From the NCBI GenBank assembly GCA_014529385.2, contig CM043945.1, forward strand, positions 156,062,741-156,126,740: a stretch of 64,000 nucleotides of DNA. The letters run 5' to 3'. The translations under genes were made by a program, and so were the position numbers. Positions 34,101 to 48,064 of the stretch are shown one piece after another; the first letter of the stretch is position 1; the number at the start of each line of letters is the position of its first letter. The stretch is from Adiantum capillus-veneris. Taxonomy: Eukaryota > Streptophyta > Polypodiopsida > Polypodiales > Pteridaceae. The notes beneath the pieces are model-generated. The model saw nothing but the letters and a program-made list of their open reading frames with translations. It was not told the origin of the DNA and ran no database searches.

Positions 34101-35020
34101 AAGCTGCAGGAAGGTACAAGGTTCCTAATGTATATCTATACGCCAGGTTCAAAGAGCAGCCAAAGATTTGTAGAGGTTTTGGTTAGGAGCATTGTGAAGG
34201 GGATCCAAGGTGTATATAGTGGGAGGTTCCATTCCATAAGGCAATATGAAGGAGAGTGGAGCACTTGTGTGGCATGAGTTATGGTGGGCCCTTGCTACAA
34301 GTTTACAAGTTCCAGATTGTATCTATTATTTCACTTTATGTGCCTTGGGCGGTCGGCCATTTGTTTTTGAAATCCTAGGCATATAAGTGAATTGTAGGTC
34401 ATGTAAAAAGGGAGATATCATTTTGAGAGAAAACCTAGCAAAGAGAGGAGAAGGAGGCTATGGAGGTGGAAGCGTGAATCCACATGTACTCTCTTCACAA
34501 ATTGATTAATGCATGCATTGAAGTTGAGTACTCTTGCTTTTCACTAATGTTGTGTATTAGTGTATTGACGTGTGTCAATTAATAACTAATCACTCTCTAA
34601 TTTATGAGACTACCTATTGTGTGTTTGATTATGGTATTGTATGCATGATTAGATTAGTGTGTAGATTAGGATTTGTGCATACATTGGCCTAATCGTAACC
34701 CCGTGAGCTTGGGTGAGCTCGTGACTAGAATGTGCCTACAAGGATTATTAGAGAATGCAATGAAGATCATTGTATGATTTGTATAGGGTTTAGTGTGTGA
34801 GCAACACTAATCCTTTTCATTAGTTCTTTGTTCTCTCTAATATAAATGGACTCACATGATTTCCCCACTTATTTCTATCTCATTACTCTTACACACTCAC
34901 CCATGTGTGATGTTTCCATGCCCTAGCCGGGTTGCTACCATTTGCGGATTGATAATTTTGTTGATTCGTTGGAGCTATGCTACAAAGGGAGCCAACATTT
35001 GGCACCATTTCTAGGGACGG
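34101..35020 (+). repeat. Probable LTR end and primer binding site of a gypsy element
   Basis: At 35000-35020 TGGCACCATTTCTAGGGACG follows a CCAACA end. It resembles the TGGCGCCGTTGCCGGGGA primer site of Athila/Tat-type elements. Sequence to the left would be the LTR, whose start I cannot fix. No coding domain follows, so the element is incomplete. Confidence 0.45.
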
Positions 35021-36521
35021 TAGCCTAAGCTAGAGGAGATTTTTTTAGAAAATTAAGTGTTTAGGAGTAGGTTTATGTGTAAAAAACCCCAATTTCTCAC
35101 TAATTTGCTACTAATTAGCTAACAGTTGGAGTGTTTTACATGTGCATATCCCTAATAAGAGGCTTGGTAATCACTCTTTTTTTAAAAATTGCAAAAATCT
35201 TGTGTAGATTTGAGTGAATTCTAGTGTTTAATTAAGAGATTTTCCACTAACTATCCCCTCTAATTAATCACTAATTGCATGTGTGTTTAATGCTGCACAT
35301 TGATAAATTTTTAATTGGATGTGTGCTCATTAATCTTATGCATTTAATTTTGTTGAAATGAAAGCTACACAAGATTTTGTGTTGGTGTGTGTAGGTCAAA
35401 GCAGTTTTGGAAGCACACACACACACACCGGTGGAGTCGTCACTTGGAGTTGCAATTTTATGCGATTCTTGATGTAAATGTGAGTGCACTAACCCACTTA
35501 GTTCCTAATTTAGGTGCAATTTCTAATTGAAAATTAGCTAAGAAAAAATTGGTTCAATTTTGTGTGTATTGGTATGCGCCTATGTGTAGCAAAGTGCACA
35601 AAATTGGGTGCAATTCTGTGGCAATGTTGATGTCAATTGATTGATTTGAACTGATTTGATTTCTATGGTTGTCAATAGATTATGGTGAATGGTTTGATAT
35701 CGTAAATTGCGTCGTCATGCTGTCAAAATTGCTCTAAAATCATGTGTGTGTAAGCTTGTAAGTGTGTTAATTCTGCATAATTACACAATTTATTTGAATG
35801 ATTGCATTAATGTGAAAATGAGATGCTGAAAATTTTGATCTAGTTGTGATTGTTGTGCCAATGTGCAAATTGTTTTAAATTATGCCTCTAATTAGATTAA
35901 TTTTTGGGTCAAAATTAAAAAAAAAACGAGAAAAACAATTCAATTTTTTAGTGGCATATTGATAATTGATTGATTGGATAATGTAAATATGTTCTCTATA
36001 AATTGAGTTGAATTGGATGCATAATTATTTTATAAAAATGGTAATTTTTTTTGCTAAATTCAGTAATTTTTTAGTATTTTTTGTTAATTTATTACCAAAA
36101 ATATTAATTTTGATCCAAAAAATAATAAAATGAAAAACATTGATAGAAATTTTTGATCCAATGCGTGCTTTGCAACTTTGTAAATTGTTTCTAAATTTTT
36201 TGACTATTTTTTATATTATTTGGGTAATTTTTGCATAATTTTGGAGTATCGTGCAAATTTTTCTACTTTTGGCATTGATTTCTATTTGTGGTTTTTTTTT
36301 AAAATAAACTACACACACCCACCTCCCACAACACCCCTCTCCTTTTTTCTCTTTTTCATAAATTTTTAGCTCATTTTTTCTAATTTTATCAGACTATTTT
36401 CATCTTTTTTTGTTTTTATTTTCATTTTTGCACAATTTTCTTTTATATTTTTTTCTTTCTCTTGTTTTATTTAAAAAAACACCCAAAAAAATTTTCTCCC
36501 AAAAAAACATTTTTTAACAAA

Positions 36522-36564
<43 letters not shown>

Positions 36565-36743
36565 AAAAGGAAAAAAAGAAATAAGAAATAAGAAAAAAAA
36601 TAAACAAAAAAAAAAGAAACCGTTAAAAAATATCGACACACAAAAATAAAAAAATCTCACACACACATTCACACCTACCCACCTAACACAAACACATTCA
36701 CCCACACACACACATCTACACAAAAAGACAAAAAAAACGCTCT
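35021..36743. other. AT-rich non-coding sequence
   Basis: Possible leader of the preceding LTR element. It contains an (AT)n run at about 36528-36556 followed by CA/A-rich repeats. No gene was recognised. Confidence 0.5.
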
Positions 36744-36746
36744 CTA

Positions 36747-36824
<78 letters not shown>
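36744..36824. repeat. (CT)n microsatellite
   Basis: About 40 CT units directly next to the 3' end of the second LINE. Read on the LINE strand it forms a GA-repeat tail. Confidence 0.95.
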
Positions 36825-36827
<3 letters not shown>

Positions 36828-36829
36828 AA

Positions 36830-39345
36830 AGAAAGGTTCTTATATTACAATGTTAGTTTACAGTTTACAGTTTGCTCAATATGAGCATACATCGCTGCTG
36901 AAGTTCCTTATCTCCGAGGGTCATGACATCTTCGAGCACCCTGTTTTTGATTTCTTGTGATGGAATCCTAGTGCTCGATACATATACGTGATCATAGAAA
37001 CTTATATTCCTCATGTTCCAGATGTACCATACATACCAAAGCCGGAAAGAATGCAGGCAAAAAAGCATTGCTGAGTCCTGTGTTTTGAAGAATCCAAACA
37101 TGCATGTGAACTTTGTGAACTTGATTCCACCAAAACTTGAACCATTTCCACCATTCCCTGACTTGACTGCAATCCCAAAAGATGTGTCTCACTGTTTCAT
37201 TTCTATGACATACACTGCAAGCTCCTGTTCCAGCTCCCTTTTTGAGCATAAGCATGGATGAGGGGATAGCTCCCATCACTACCCTCCACATAAATACCTT
37301 AAGCTTAAATGGAGATTGAAGTGTCCACAAGCTTGCAAGTACTTTAATCCACTAGTCATTAGTTTGCGACATAGACCATTGTTGATTGCACCTAATGGCT
37401 ACATCAACCTCAATATGGAGAGCAGCATAAAACTTATCTGTTTTGCATGACCACCAACTTGCATGTGAAGAGGGTAGGTGCCACTCTTTGTGTCTATCCT
37501 CTGCATTGACCAAAGCGATATGAGGTAAGGGGTGAACAAATGTGCATAAATGGTTCCCTAAGCCCATTGCCGAGTCTAAATTCCCTTCTTGCTACAAGAA
37601 ACTCTTTTGGAATGTGACTAGAATCCATAATCTGGCTAATTTGTACTATGAATTTTTTGAACATAGAAAGGGCTCTTTTCCCAATGAGCATTGTTGGTGG
37701 TGTTTGAAATACATGGCTCCAAAAGACACTCTCAGCTCCTAACGAATTCCCTGTGTATCGCTGGCGGCCATTCCACTGGAGTTTAGAGGCAATAATCTTC
37801 CCAGATGTAATCAGCATTTGTGACACAATGAACCCATTTTTAATGGGTGTTGCAGTAAAAATCTTATCCCATGATGTAATATTCCAAGTGCCATGAAAAT
37901 ATACCATGGAGCAGTCGATGAGGTACCATAAGCATAGGGACCAGTAGGTATCTCTTTGTACCATATGTTGCATGAGAGGCCCCCTCCTAGCATGCGCATG
38001 TGTTGTAAGATTCAGTATGCCAAATCCTCCATGCTTCATAGGCATGGTGAGGTGGTCCCAGGCAATAGGAGCAGCAGACGCTTTTTTCTTTCCCCACAAG
38101 AATCAAGCTAGGGCACATTTGAAAGGCTGTAAGGATTTCTCTGTCCAATCCAAGAGAGGTATATAGTACAGTATACATGGCAAGAGGATAGCCTGGATAA
38201 TCCGTAGTCTTACATGTAATTGCCACTCTTCGCAGTGCCAAGAGGCTACCTTCGTCAATACTCTCTCAAGAACCCATTCTCGAAGAGATTTCATGGACAC
38301 TTCCACTCCAACTGGGTAGCCTAGATGTCGAAATATGTGTCCTTTTGATAGACTCTTACCATTCCAGACAATCGCATGAAAAATTCTCGCAGTAACGTCT
38401 ATCAGTGTTGATTTTGTGAGATTTATGTGCAACCCTGCTGCAAGGGAGAAGGTAGACAGAAAATCCATACATCTAGCAATGTTACCATTATTGGCTTTCA
38501 AGAACAAGATAGTGTCGTCAGCAAACCCCTGACCAACCAGTTGCTCATTGCCCAAATGCAAGACCTGTATCTTATTTTGTTGTACTAGTGAATCCACGTA
38601 TGTGAACAATGGGTGTGTAATCACAGCAAACAGTAGGGGGCTAAGGGGGCACCCTTGTTTGACGGACCTTGAGATAGGTACTTTGTCTGAGAGGATACGA
38701 TTAATAAGAATTATGGACCATGCATCTTGTCCTAACAAGTAGATACATGCACACATTCAAGGACCAAATCCTAGTTTTTTAAGCCCATCTTCACAAAATC
38801 CCAGAGCACTGTGTCAAAAGCCTTGGCAAAATCAATATGAAATAACACTACATCTTGCCCACTTCTGATTGCATGTTCAATGCCCAAATTCACAGTGAGA
38901 ATGTTGTGGTAGATAGATCGTCCTACTATAAACCCACATTGAGCCTTGTGTATATGCTTTTGGAAGAAGGGTGTAAGCCTCAAGGAAATGGCCTTGGCCA
39001 ACAGTTTGTATATGATTCCCATCATGGTAATAGGCCTCCAATCGCCCATAGTCTTTGGGAATAACGTTTTGGGCAACAATTTGATAATACCCTGTTTGAG
39101 GCATGGATCCAAGCATTGAGAAATCCACGAGGCATTGAGCATGGGCACAATAATGCTCTTAAGTTGATCCCAATATTCTATCAAGAACTCCTTAGAGAGC
39201 CCACAGATGCTTGGGGTTTTATCATTAGGTAGTTTGGATAGAGCAAATTTTAGTTCTCCCTCAGTAAGTTGTTGCTCCAGTCTCTCTGCATGATCGACGG
39301 AGCCCACCATGAGTGAAGGCAGCAATACCCTATATTCCATTGAGG
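36830..39345 (-). pseudogene. Second LINE: reverse transcriptase and zf-RVT
   Basis: Minus-strand L1-type ORF2 of a different family. RT blocks are GIIKLLPKTLFPKTMGDW, RPITMMGIIYKLLAKAIS, KAQCGFIVGRSIYHNIL and FHIDFAKAFDTV (39340-38771), then RSVKQGCPLSPLLFAV and FADDTILFL near 38500, with the catalytic Asp pair intact. The zf-RVT domain at 37330-36992 reads FKLKVFMWRVVMGAIP and CSVCHRNETVRHIFWDC. Frames are split at about 38770, 38100, 37500 and 37330. The element is interrupted at about 39350 by foreign sequence and continues at 40328. Confidence 0.9.
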
Positions 39346-39749
39346 GCTTTCTTCACCCGCTTCATGCAGGCAGCGCAGTCTATGGAGACCTAAATCTAAT
39401 CTAATATAACGTAAATCTAAATCTAGCTTAAATAAACGTAAATCTAGTTAAAAATAAACCTAAATCTAATTTAATGTAAGTCTATATATAACCTAATCTT
39501 TAACGTCTTTTAAGATAGTTTCCTACGACGTTATAACTCTCTTCTTCTTGTGTGTGTGCGCGTGTGTGGATGTGTGTGCCAATAAAAAGAGATAAATGGT
39601 ATAACCTTTCTATCACCCATGCCAATTATGATAGATTGATTATGCCATTTCCCTCTTGAATAATAGGTCTTGAGTTCAACTCTTCGTCGGTTAGATCTTT
39701 AGGTCTTTTAATTTTAATTAGTTTCCTACGACGTTAAATTAGTTTCTCT

Positions 39750-39963
39750 CTCAATGTGTGTGCGTTTTTTTGGATCGTATGCATGTTTTCTCTCTCTTTT
39801 TCTCTCTCAATGTGTGCGTTTTTTATTTATGCATGTTCTCTCTCTCTTTTCCTCTCTCAATGCGTGCGTTTTTTGTTTATGCATGCTCTCTCTCTCTTTT
39901 TCTCTCTCAATGTGTGTGTGCATTCTTTGTTTATGTATGTGTGTGTGCGTTTTTGTTTTTGTT

Positions 39964-40021
<58 letters not shown>

Positions 40022-40200
40022 AACACTATGTGTGTGTGTGTATGTGTGTGTGTGAGAGAGAGAGAGAGGGAGAGAGAAAGAGGGGAAGGGAACATGAGAA
40101 TGAGGAGAGGGAAGGAGCATACCTGGCTCTCCTTCCTCTCCTCGTGTGTGTGTGTGTGTGTGCAGAAGAAAAAGAGAGAGAGAGAGAGGGAGAGCGTTAC
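39750..40200. repeat. Compound CT/GT microsatellite and minisatellite
   Basis: Three to four copies of a unit of about 60 bp with CTCTCAATGTGTGYG, then (CT)n at 39969-40018, GT and GA runs. Ser/Leu- and Arg/Glu-repeat open frames here are artefacts. Confidence 0.9.
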
Positions 40201-40223
40201 CTGCTCCTTGCTTGAGGGCGCCG

Positions 40224-40252
40224 AAAAACTCAGATCTGAGATCTGAGTTTTT
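40224..40252. repeat. Perfect palindrome with 12-bp arms
   Basis: AAAAACTCAGAT pairs with ATCTGAGTTTTT around CTGAG, extended weakly by GCGCC/GGGCGC on the outside. Confidence 0.9.
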
Positions 40253-40327
40253 GGGCGCGCTCGGTTATTTTTTTACCCCTGCCGGCGTCGCTATGAGCGT
40301 CGCTAATATGAAGAGCCTCTTGTAGTG

Positions 40328-41423
<1,096 letters not shown>

Positions 41424-42967
41424 TGATGGGGGCTTTTCACAAGCCAAGCTCCCATACCCCTCTTCTCTCATCCCCACCCCATGAAAACCCCTCTTAGGGA
41501 GGGAGTGATAAAAGACATTGGAAAAAAGTAAGGAAAAAATAAATTATGATTATGTAAATATATGAGAAAGGTAAAATAGGCCACCTCATGCCTGCGGGGC
41601 AGCCCATCCCCACCTTGCCTCCTTTTTCTTCATTGTTGCCCCGCCGTGTGTCCCTTTTCCTCTCCTCCACTCAAAAGGTCAACCCCCTCTCTCTTCCCCT
41701 TGTCCTTTCTCCTTTCTCTCTACCCTCAAGCTACCCCACCTCTCACCAATAATGCATTATAACTCACCAATAATGCACCCTAACTCACATGCAACTTACC
41801 CTATCTTCCAAAATAGTATACCCCACCCCCCCTTTCTCTCTCCTATCATATCCCATGACCCAAATACCCCCCCCTCTCTCTAAAGGGCGCCATGTCTCTT
41901 TTCTTGTAGCTAAATAACCTCCCCCACACTCACACACACTCAGTTTCACTAAAAAAGGTGCCCACAGACCCATCCCCACCCGGTGGTTACCTGATTTTTC
42001 TTGTGCTCACACACATCTGCACACAGATTCACCTCTGAACACACTCCTCTCTCTACCCTCTTGTAATTACTTTATTCTCCATGTCACCTCTCACTTTTTT
42101 TCATCAACCCATCTCTCTCTCTTAGTCTCTCTCTCATGAGACTGCTGTTTTGGCACATATACACACAGCCAGACAAGTGGGGCCCACAGTCACATGGCCT
42201 ATGTAGATAATGATTTCTTCATTTCTAAATTCTAGAATTTCTCCCCCCCCCTCCTCCCCTATATAAAGAGGGGTCACCATCACACAAAAACACACAACAT
42301 CACCAAAGAACACACTATGCACTGTGTGTGCCTAGTGCACACACACACACCCACACCATCACCATCACCATGCTTGTCTTGAGCATGACCTCTACACCCT
42401 TGGCTATGGAAGATGAAGGGCAACTAAATGAAGGATGATGGCCATAATCCTCGTGCGAGTCTTCACCATCAACTCCCACCTATCCGCCATGTGCTCTACC
42501 ACTCTCTCCCTTCTCATTCCCCTACCCTATGCTCCCCATTTCATCGCCTAATTCTCTAAATAAAGCTTGAGGTTTTGTGAGTATGTTTTCTTGCAATGTT
42601 TTGCCCATGTGAGGTGTGCGGAATCGCCACCTAGTCTTGTGTTTTGGAGTGAGCTTGTGTATATGTGAAGGGTGTGCGGATTCGCCATCCTTTTGTGATG
42701 CCTAAGTACTAAGCCGCTATACCCCCTCCCTCACTCTCTCTCTCTCTCTCTCTCACTTGATCTCATTCCCTTTCCTTTTCATCATTACTCCCAAGCATCC
42801 ATCTCTCTTGGATGAAAACTTTGTTATGGTGGTGTGTTGTTTGCGTCCTAGCCGCTGAAGCTAGGTGGTGCCCCCTGTTTGCTTTACCATGACACGCTCG
42901 AGGCGCGCCATTCGGTCCCCGGTGTTTTAGAGGCCGTTGGGGTTCGGGGTTCGCTTTGCTCCCGTCA
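41424..42967 (+). mobile_element. Solo LTR of a Tat-like gypsy element
   Basis: 1544 bp starting TGATGGGGGC and ending CCCGTCA, flanked by CTGG on both sides (41420-41423 and 42968-42971). Near its end it has GCGTCCTAGCCGCTGAAGC and CTAGGTGGTGCCCC, matching the large LTRs. The dyad GGTGTGCGGATTCGCCACC occurs twice, at 42613-42631 and 42671-42689 with small changes, as in the LTR at 7090-8779. Removing the block restores copia integrase sequence. No internal region remains. Confidence 0.85.
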
Positions 42968-43165
42968 CTGGCTATGGCTGAAAATGTTTCGAAATGTACT
43001 ATGGGTAGAATATATATCTCATGAATTTAATGCATTTCTAGCTAGTCGTGGGATAAAACATTAATGTACAGTGCCTTATACACCTCAAAAAAATGGTGTT
43101 GCTGAGAGGAAAAGAAAGTCACTTACAAAAATGACGAGATAAATCATATCCAATTTGCGATTTTT
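42968..43165 (+). pseudogene. Copia integrase fragment, right half
   Basis: Continues the fragment at 41147-41423: ISHEFNAFLASRGIKH, a stop, then CTVPYTPQKNGVAERKRKSL with the catalytic Glu. The second Asp motif (SDNGGEY) has decayed. Homology ends near 43165. Confidence 0.85.
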
Positions 43166-43169
43166 TTGT

Positions 43170-44580
43170 AATTTTCATGATAAAGAGGGAATGTGAATAT
43201 GGGAGTATGTGTAGAGATATATGTGTGTATCATGGAAGCTATGGTGAAGAGAGGGAATGAGGATGGTGAAGAAGGTGATAAGAGTCATGGAATGTGCAGG
43301 TTTGGGTGTGGGAAGGAGAGGGAGGAGTGTGTATGAGTGAGTAGGTGTGTGGAAGGGTGAGAGAATGAGGTGGCAGCTTTGAAGTCGGCCCATAAAATTT
43401 ATGTAAAATCGCCCTTGACTCCAAAATTTCTGAAAAAATTATAAAAAATACTTCAACTTACGAGCTACATTTTCTTTTTTGGACATCTTTTCAAATTTGG
43501 AGCAGAAGAGGGTGCCAAAATTCGAGCAAAAAGCTATCCTTGCAGCACCTCATAAGGCTTGAGGTGGGACACTATTTGATTCTTTTTCCTTTGTAGCTTC
43601 CAAGTGAGCCCCCCATACATCAACTATGACCTAATTTTTCCAAGGAGCTTGCACACATGTATGTTATAGGATAAGTATCAAATATGATATTTATTGTGGG
43701 TCAAGAAGATAGGTTAGCTAGTCATGGATCTTATGAAGAAATGGACACATGGGATGCATGGTGGCAACTAGAAATATATATGTGAAAAAAATAAAAGGAG
43801 GAAAATCATGAGGGAAGAGACCCTCAATTATTCTCTAGTTTGAGTGATTTATGAAATTTATTTGAAGATGAAACCTATGTACTTGTGAATACTTATCTGG
43901 GCGGAATGGAAAAGTATGACGGAGCCGATAAGGTGATTAGTGAATTTTTCCGGTGAAGTCACACAAAGTTTTTTCAAGGCTTGTTGGAGTAGAGCTTAAG
44001 GGATAGAATGATAGTAAAACATGTATAAGGAATGACATGCAATGGAAGCTAGCATACTTAGGCCTGATAATGCACACCTAGGAATATATATTTACATAAA
44101 TACAAAAAAATTGAAAAAACCTTTATACTTAGGCCCTTTATTTGATGGATAGTATTTAGATGTAAAGAGGACCGTAATATTCATTTTTTTGTCTCCTAGC
44201 CTAATGACTCGCAGATATACACTTGTAGCAGCAACAGCTAGCTCCCCTGCGCTTGGTGCTTGCATGTCATCCAGAGCCTCGTGCCCCATGTAGCGTGCCT
44301 CGTCTTGCCTCCCTCTGCATCACCTACCTCCCTTTACCCTCACCCTAGGCCGCCTCGCACGACTTCTAATCGTATCAACATAGATTCCCTTGCTTTTTCC
44401 AATTTTTACAATTGGGTACCCCTACTCGCTCAATGATTTAATAAAAAAATGTGATAAATGCCCTAATCGCACACACGCTATTTACAATGAAAAAGCAAGC
44501 CTAGTCATTGTGCTAGGGTGTTTTTGTGGGGTGAAGTGGCTTCTTAAAAGATTTTATGAGAGCCAAAAAAACGGCTATCA
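43170..44580 (-). repeat. 3' LTR (partial) of a minus-strand Tat element
   Basis: On the minus strand it starts TGATAGCCGTTTTTT at 44580, right after a polypurine tract AGGGAGGGGCTAAA. It shares its first bases with the LTR at 51517 but is otherwise diverged. It contains the ACGAGCTACA/CTCCAAAATTTCTGA segment common to the LTR family. The far end is undefined where it meets the copia fragment. Confidence 0.7.
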
Positions 44581-44594
44581 TTTAGCCCCTCCCT

Positions 44595-45660
44595 AGATGA
44601 TGGTATATTCATGTACCATCAAAAGACATATCTTCCAATGAGAGTGTTTTTTCATCCTTTGTGATATTTGGTGCCTCAATCGAATCTTCATCTTTTAGTG
44701 CCAAGCTCAAAGACTTACATGGTATTGTAGTAGTTCGATGCTCTTGTAGATCCTCTGGTAGAACGCGACTCAAGTAGGGCTTTAGTCGATACCCATTCAC
44801 CTTCTTAGGGTGCTCCTTGCCATCCAAATCCATGAGTTGATAGTAGTGTGAGTAGTAGGCCTTCTTTACAATGTAGGGACCCTGCCATCTAGTATTGAAC
44901 TTCACATCAAAGCGATTGTCAAGCCGATTATCGTACCTAAGCACCAAATCTCCTTCCTTGATCCCTTTGTCTTTCACCTTTTTGTGGAGCTTGTCCTTTA
45001 TTTGCGTAGCCTTTCTTTTATAGCACTCATAAGCCGCCTCCTGTTTCCATTCTAGTTCTGCTAGGGTGAGAAGAAAATCTTCCCATGCTGCTTCTTCTCA
45101 TTGTGCCACCTTTCCATGAAGTCATATCGTTGGAATGTTGAGCTCGATGGGTTGCAAAGCTTCTTGACCATAGCCTAGGTGGAAGGGTGTGAACTCTGTT
45201 GCTTCCTTGTAGGTAGTCCAATAGGCCCACAAGGCTCCATCCAAGAAGTCATCCCATAGATTTATCTTGTTCTTTACCATCTTTCGGATGATTCCTGCAA
45301 TGATATCATTAGCCTTCTCTACCAAACCATTTGACTGAGGATAGTACGATGTGCTATGCCGATGTAGAATGTGAAGCTCATCACAAACTTCTGTGAGCAA
45401 TCCCTTCCTAAATCCTGGACCATTATCAGAGACAATCGCCAAATGTGTGCCAAATCTGTAACAAATGTGAGTGTACACAAACTTGCTAGTTGTCCTAGCA
45501 ATGACTCTTGCCACACTTTGAGCTTCCACCCACCTAGTCATGTAGTCTATGGCCACCAAGATATACAATTTTCCATTTTTTGTCCTAGGAAATGGACCCA
45601 TAGCATCAATGCCCCATTTTTCAAACACCATTTGCAAGGACTAACTGACGTGGACCATGC
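44595..45660 (-). pseudogene. Tat integrase and C-terminal tail of a truncated element
   Basis: The integrase core at 45637-45122 is very similar to the intact one at 60.1 kb: WGIDAMGPFPRTKNGK (D), IVSDNGPGFRKGLL (D) and SNGLVEKANDI (E). After a frameshift, 44977-44609 has the GPY-type module RWQGPYIVKKA and KVNGYRLKPYL, ending LSLEDMSFDGT. The rest of pol is missing: the element breaks off at about 45660 against an older gypsy remnant. Confidence 0.9.
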
Positions 45661-45667
45661 ATTGTTG

Positions 45668-47940
45668 GCGTCTAATACGTTGTTGTCGCTCCTTAGCCTC
45701 AGCTTGAGCTTGTATCTTTTTCAATTCTTCTTGTACCTTGGCTGCCTTTTTTTATGGATGGCATGTAGCTCCTCTTGGCCTAAAGGATCATAGTATCTTT
45801 TAAATTTTCTCCCATTGACAAATCCAATGGTTTCAACTCCATCAAGAGTTTCCACACAAATGGTACCTTGTGGGGTGATTTCACATACTCTATATGGTCC
45901 TTTTCCCACATATTTCAACTTTTTCTTCTTGTTATGCACTCCATACATAAGAACTTTATCCCCAACCTTGATATCCTTGTTTTTTAAATGACGGTCAAAC
46001 CATTTCTTTCTCCTATCTTTCTCCACAAGTGAATTTTGCACAACCAATTGTCTTTCTTCATCTAACCTCTCAAGGATATATTAACGCTCAACTAAAGTGT
46101 TACCATCCCAACCTTCTTGTGAAGCTACTCGCAGACTACAAATTACAAACTCCCATGGAATAACTACTTCTTGGCCATATACATCTTGAATGGTGTACAA
46201 TTAATATCCACTTTGTAAGCAGTACGATAAGCCCATAGAGCTAATGTCAGCTTCAAATCCCAGTCTGTGTGATGAGCTTTCACTGTTTTGGTCAAGATAG
46301 AAATTAAAGTTTTTTTAGTGCTCTCAGCTTGGTCATTTGCTTGTGGATAATAAGGTGTAGACTTATGGCTATCATGAATTTTGTTGTGAGTTCCTTTATC
46401 TCTCCATTTATAAAATGAGTACCATTGTCACTCACAATCTCAAGGGGAAAACCAAATTGTGTAATAATGTTCTCAAAGAGAAACTTAGCAGTTGACCTTG
46501 CATTAGCCTTGCATGTCACCTTGGCTTTTGCCCTCTTTGTCACATAGTTAGTGGCAACAATAATATATCGAGATTGAGTGTTATGAGGTACCGGACTAAT
46601 TGGGCCTCCAAAGTCTGACTCATTCACACATGGGTGCCCACAGTGATTGATCATAACTTTGGATTTTAAGGTGTTACAATCAAGCTATTGGTGGCCCACA
46701 GTGAACTATTCAATCAAAAAAATAATCTTCGAAAATATGATGAATCTCATGGAGTGCTATATATCAGTAGATAGATCTTGAAGAGGACATTCTAACTGTC
46801 AAACCTCCACCAACTTTGGAGTTTATTTGCAAAAAATTATCCATGCGCACGTTTTGGTAGAGAGAGGTAAAGTCAAACTCCTTAAAGGGCCCCTTTGTGA
46901 GTCCAAATTTTTCCTAATGCTTCACGCTTTTATGGTTGGTATGTAGTTCAAATCTCCTTCAAGAAGATAATGTCGCTATACTTTAAGAGCATCCACAACG
47001 GCCAATAATTCTAAGTCATGTGTAGGATAATTCAACTCATATGTACGTAACTTACGAGATTCTTAAGCTATTGGTCTTCCTTCTTGAGAAAGAACTCCAC
47101 CGATTGTTTATCCACTTGCATCAATGAGTGTATTTGAGAAGTCTAGAAGCTGTAGTATTGGACCATTCACCAAAGCTTCTTTAAGTTTCTCAAAACTAGC
47201 TTTAGCACATTCATTCCAAGTAAACACTTTAGCCTTCTTAATTGTATTGATCAATGGAGATACAATCTTAGCATAGCCTTGAATAAATGTATGATACCAT
47301 CTTGTCAAACCAAGAAAGCTACGTACTTTTCTTACTGATTTTGGTGTAGGCCAAGCTATAATAGATTTGATCTTACTTGGATCAGTAGAAACACCATCCT
47401 TGGATACCATAAATCCCAAATATTTCACCTTGTCAATGAAAAAGGTGCATTTTTTACGTTTACCATAAAGTTGATTTCGATAAAGAAGTTCAAGTACTCG
47501 CCGCACATGTTGTTTGTGGTATTCTCTATTTCTTGAGTAAACCAAGATATCATCAAAGAAGACAAGAACAAAATATCAAGATGCTCTCAACGTTGGTCAT
47601 GATATGATTAAAAGTTGCAGGAGCATATGTAACTCCAAAAGGCATAACTGTAAATTCGTAATGTCCAAAACGAGTATTAAATCTTGTCTTTGGTATGTCC
47701 TCCTCCTTGATTCGGATTTGGTAATACCCTGACTTAAGATCAAATTTTGTGAAGATAGAAGCTCCATGTAATCGATCAAGAAATTCATCAATCCTTGGTA
47801 TTGTGTACTTATTCTTGACTGTTACCACAATAATCAATACAAAGACGTAGAGTACCATCCTTCTTTCAATTAAAGAGAACAGGAGTATTCCTTGGAGAAA
47901 TGTTGTCGTCCAGCTCTGCTACCATGCTAAAAAAGATACC
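45668..47940 (-). pseudogene. Older gypsy pol remnant (different family)
   Basis: Minus-strand pieces: RT start [19 protein letters not shown] near 47900, then [20 protein letters not shown] and [17 protein letters not shown] (47858-47553); RT end and RNase H start, KCTFFIDKVKYLGFMVSKDG and VRSFLGLTRWYHTFI (47545-47108); integrase core IVATNYVTKRAKA and EIVSDNGTHFINGE (46654-46304); and a C-terminal tail with KGPYRVCEITPQG (46047-45721) plus KIQAQAEAKERQQRIRRQ. There are many frameshifts. The family is not that of the Tat elements here. Confidence 0.85.
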
Positions 47941-48064
47941 AAAAAGATGCACGTCAAGCTTATTTGAAGCTTATCTTATTCTTTATCAGTGTTCACGGCT
48001 TGTTAACAAGCTATTTGTACGATTAATCCATGCCAGATGCGGCTTTTGAGAGCCAGTAATACCA

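Larger units (their letters stand above)
39350..40327. mobile_element. Insertion with a CACTA-like end inside the second LINE
   Basis: About 980 bp of sequence foreign to the LINE. The right end, read on the minus strand, is CACTACAAGAGGCTC followed by AGCGACGCTCATAGCGACGC, typical of CACTA termini and subterminal repeats. A left terminus is not recognisable. Inside are CT/GT microsatellites, a TCAATGTGTGCGTTTTTT-type minisatellite (about 39750-39960) and a perfect palindrome (40224-40252). It is probably a non-autonomous CACTA derivative. Confidence 0.5.
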
